From UBA8949 sp963675845 (GTDB taxonomy: Bacteria > Bacillota > Clostridia > Saccharofermentanales > UBA5734): DNA of 64,000 nucleotides. The translations under genes were made by a program, and so were the position numbers. Position 1 is the stretch's first letter. Every line of letters starts with the position of its first letter. The stretch is taken from the NCBI GenBank assembly GCA_963675845.1, contig OY776634.1:2480001-2544000 (forward strand). The letters are read 5' to 3'. The notes beneath the pieces are model-generated. The model saw only the letters and a program-made list of their open reading frames with translations, had not been told where the DNA came from and made no database searches. Shown here piece after piece: positions 63,929 to 64,000 of this stretch.

Positions 63929-63967
63929 TTATCGAAAAAATAAACGTATACCCCGCAGGTCAAAGGC
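63929..63967. repeat. Repeat R3 (partial copy of R1/R2)
   Basis: TATCGAAAAAATAAACGTATA followed by CCCCGCAGGTC matches the second half of R2 (55553-55580) with few changes. It marks the right edge of the visible accessory region; the remaining 33 bases hold nothing recognisable. Confidence 0.6.
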
Positions 63968-64000
63968 TATTGATGTAGTGAATAACAGGCCAGGTATGAA

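Overview
The window reads as chromosome from an anaerobic, Gram-positive Clostridia-type bacterium. The indicators are a PyrR-attenuated pyrimidine operon with class 1B PyrD/PyrK, RNase Y, Asp23/AmaP, LspA, PgpH, a trimeric [FeFe] hydrogenase of the electron-bifurcating type, and the Firmicutes gene order efp-asp23-nusB-xseA-xseB-ispA-dxs-nadK-argR-recN. No rRNA gene or species-level marker is present, so I do not go below class. Sporulation genes often linked to phoH (yqfC/yqfD) and recN (spoIVB/spo0A) are missing from those positions, which hints at a non-sporulating lineage.

Region 1 (1-13.6 kb, minus strand): a tightly packed run pyrR-pyrB-pyrC-pyrF-carB-pyrK-pyrD-pyrE-like, followed with little or no gap by a YgjP-type metalloprotease, an SDR, an RluA-type pseudouridine synthase, tldD and the start of tldE/pmbA. 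The leader before pyrR shows the PyrR-binding loop and terminator. carA is absent. Region 2 (13.6-18.6 kb): four tRNA genes (Leu-CAA, Ile2-CAU, Tyr-GUA, Leu-CAG), a decayed element next to tRNA-Leu, a permuted-papain-like protein, a heavy-metal exporter-like membrane protein and murD. Region 3 (18.7-33.5 kb): a DinG-type helicase with an N-terminal nuclease-like domain faces the minus-strand housekeeping run DUF881-DUF881-phoH-pgpH-ybeY-era-recO and rny-ymdB-SBP-lspA-rluD. phoH carries a one-base frameshift. Region 4 (33.6-37.8 kb): hydrogenase operon hydC-hydB-hydA. Region 5 (37.9-51.5 kb): a second RluD-type enzyme, the recN-to-efp cluster, an endonuclease-IV-like TIM barrel, yqeG, and divergently transcribed aspartate kinase.

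Region 6 (51.5-64 kb) is accessory DNA, visibly richer in A+T and full of repeats. Two 3'-half tRNA fragments with the same downstream flank, three copies or part-copies of another repeat, a group II intron, a secreted papain-like protease beside a membrane-anchored partner of unknown function, an IS110-family element with a structured upstream region resembling a bridge RNA, two Phd/RelE-type toxin-antitoxin modules (one toxin broken by a 19-bp tandem duplication), a truncated phage portal gene, decayed copies of one IS4-like element around an orphan ABC permease, and an IS256 remnant.

The strongest candidates for new biology are the protease/partner pair with its tRNA-fragment boundaries, the IS110 bridge-RNA candidate, two genes that look leaderless (the dinG-like gene and yqeG), and a possible two-state hairpin over the carB ribosome-binding site. 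All functions are inferred from sequence reading; no searches or folding programs were run.
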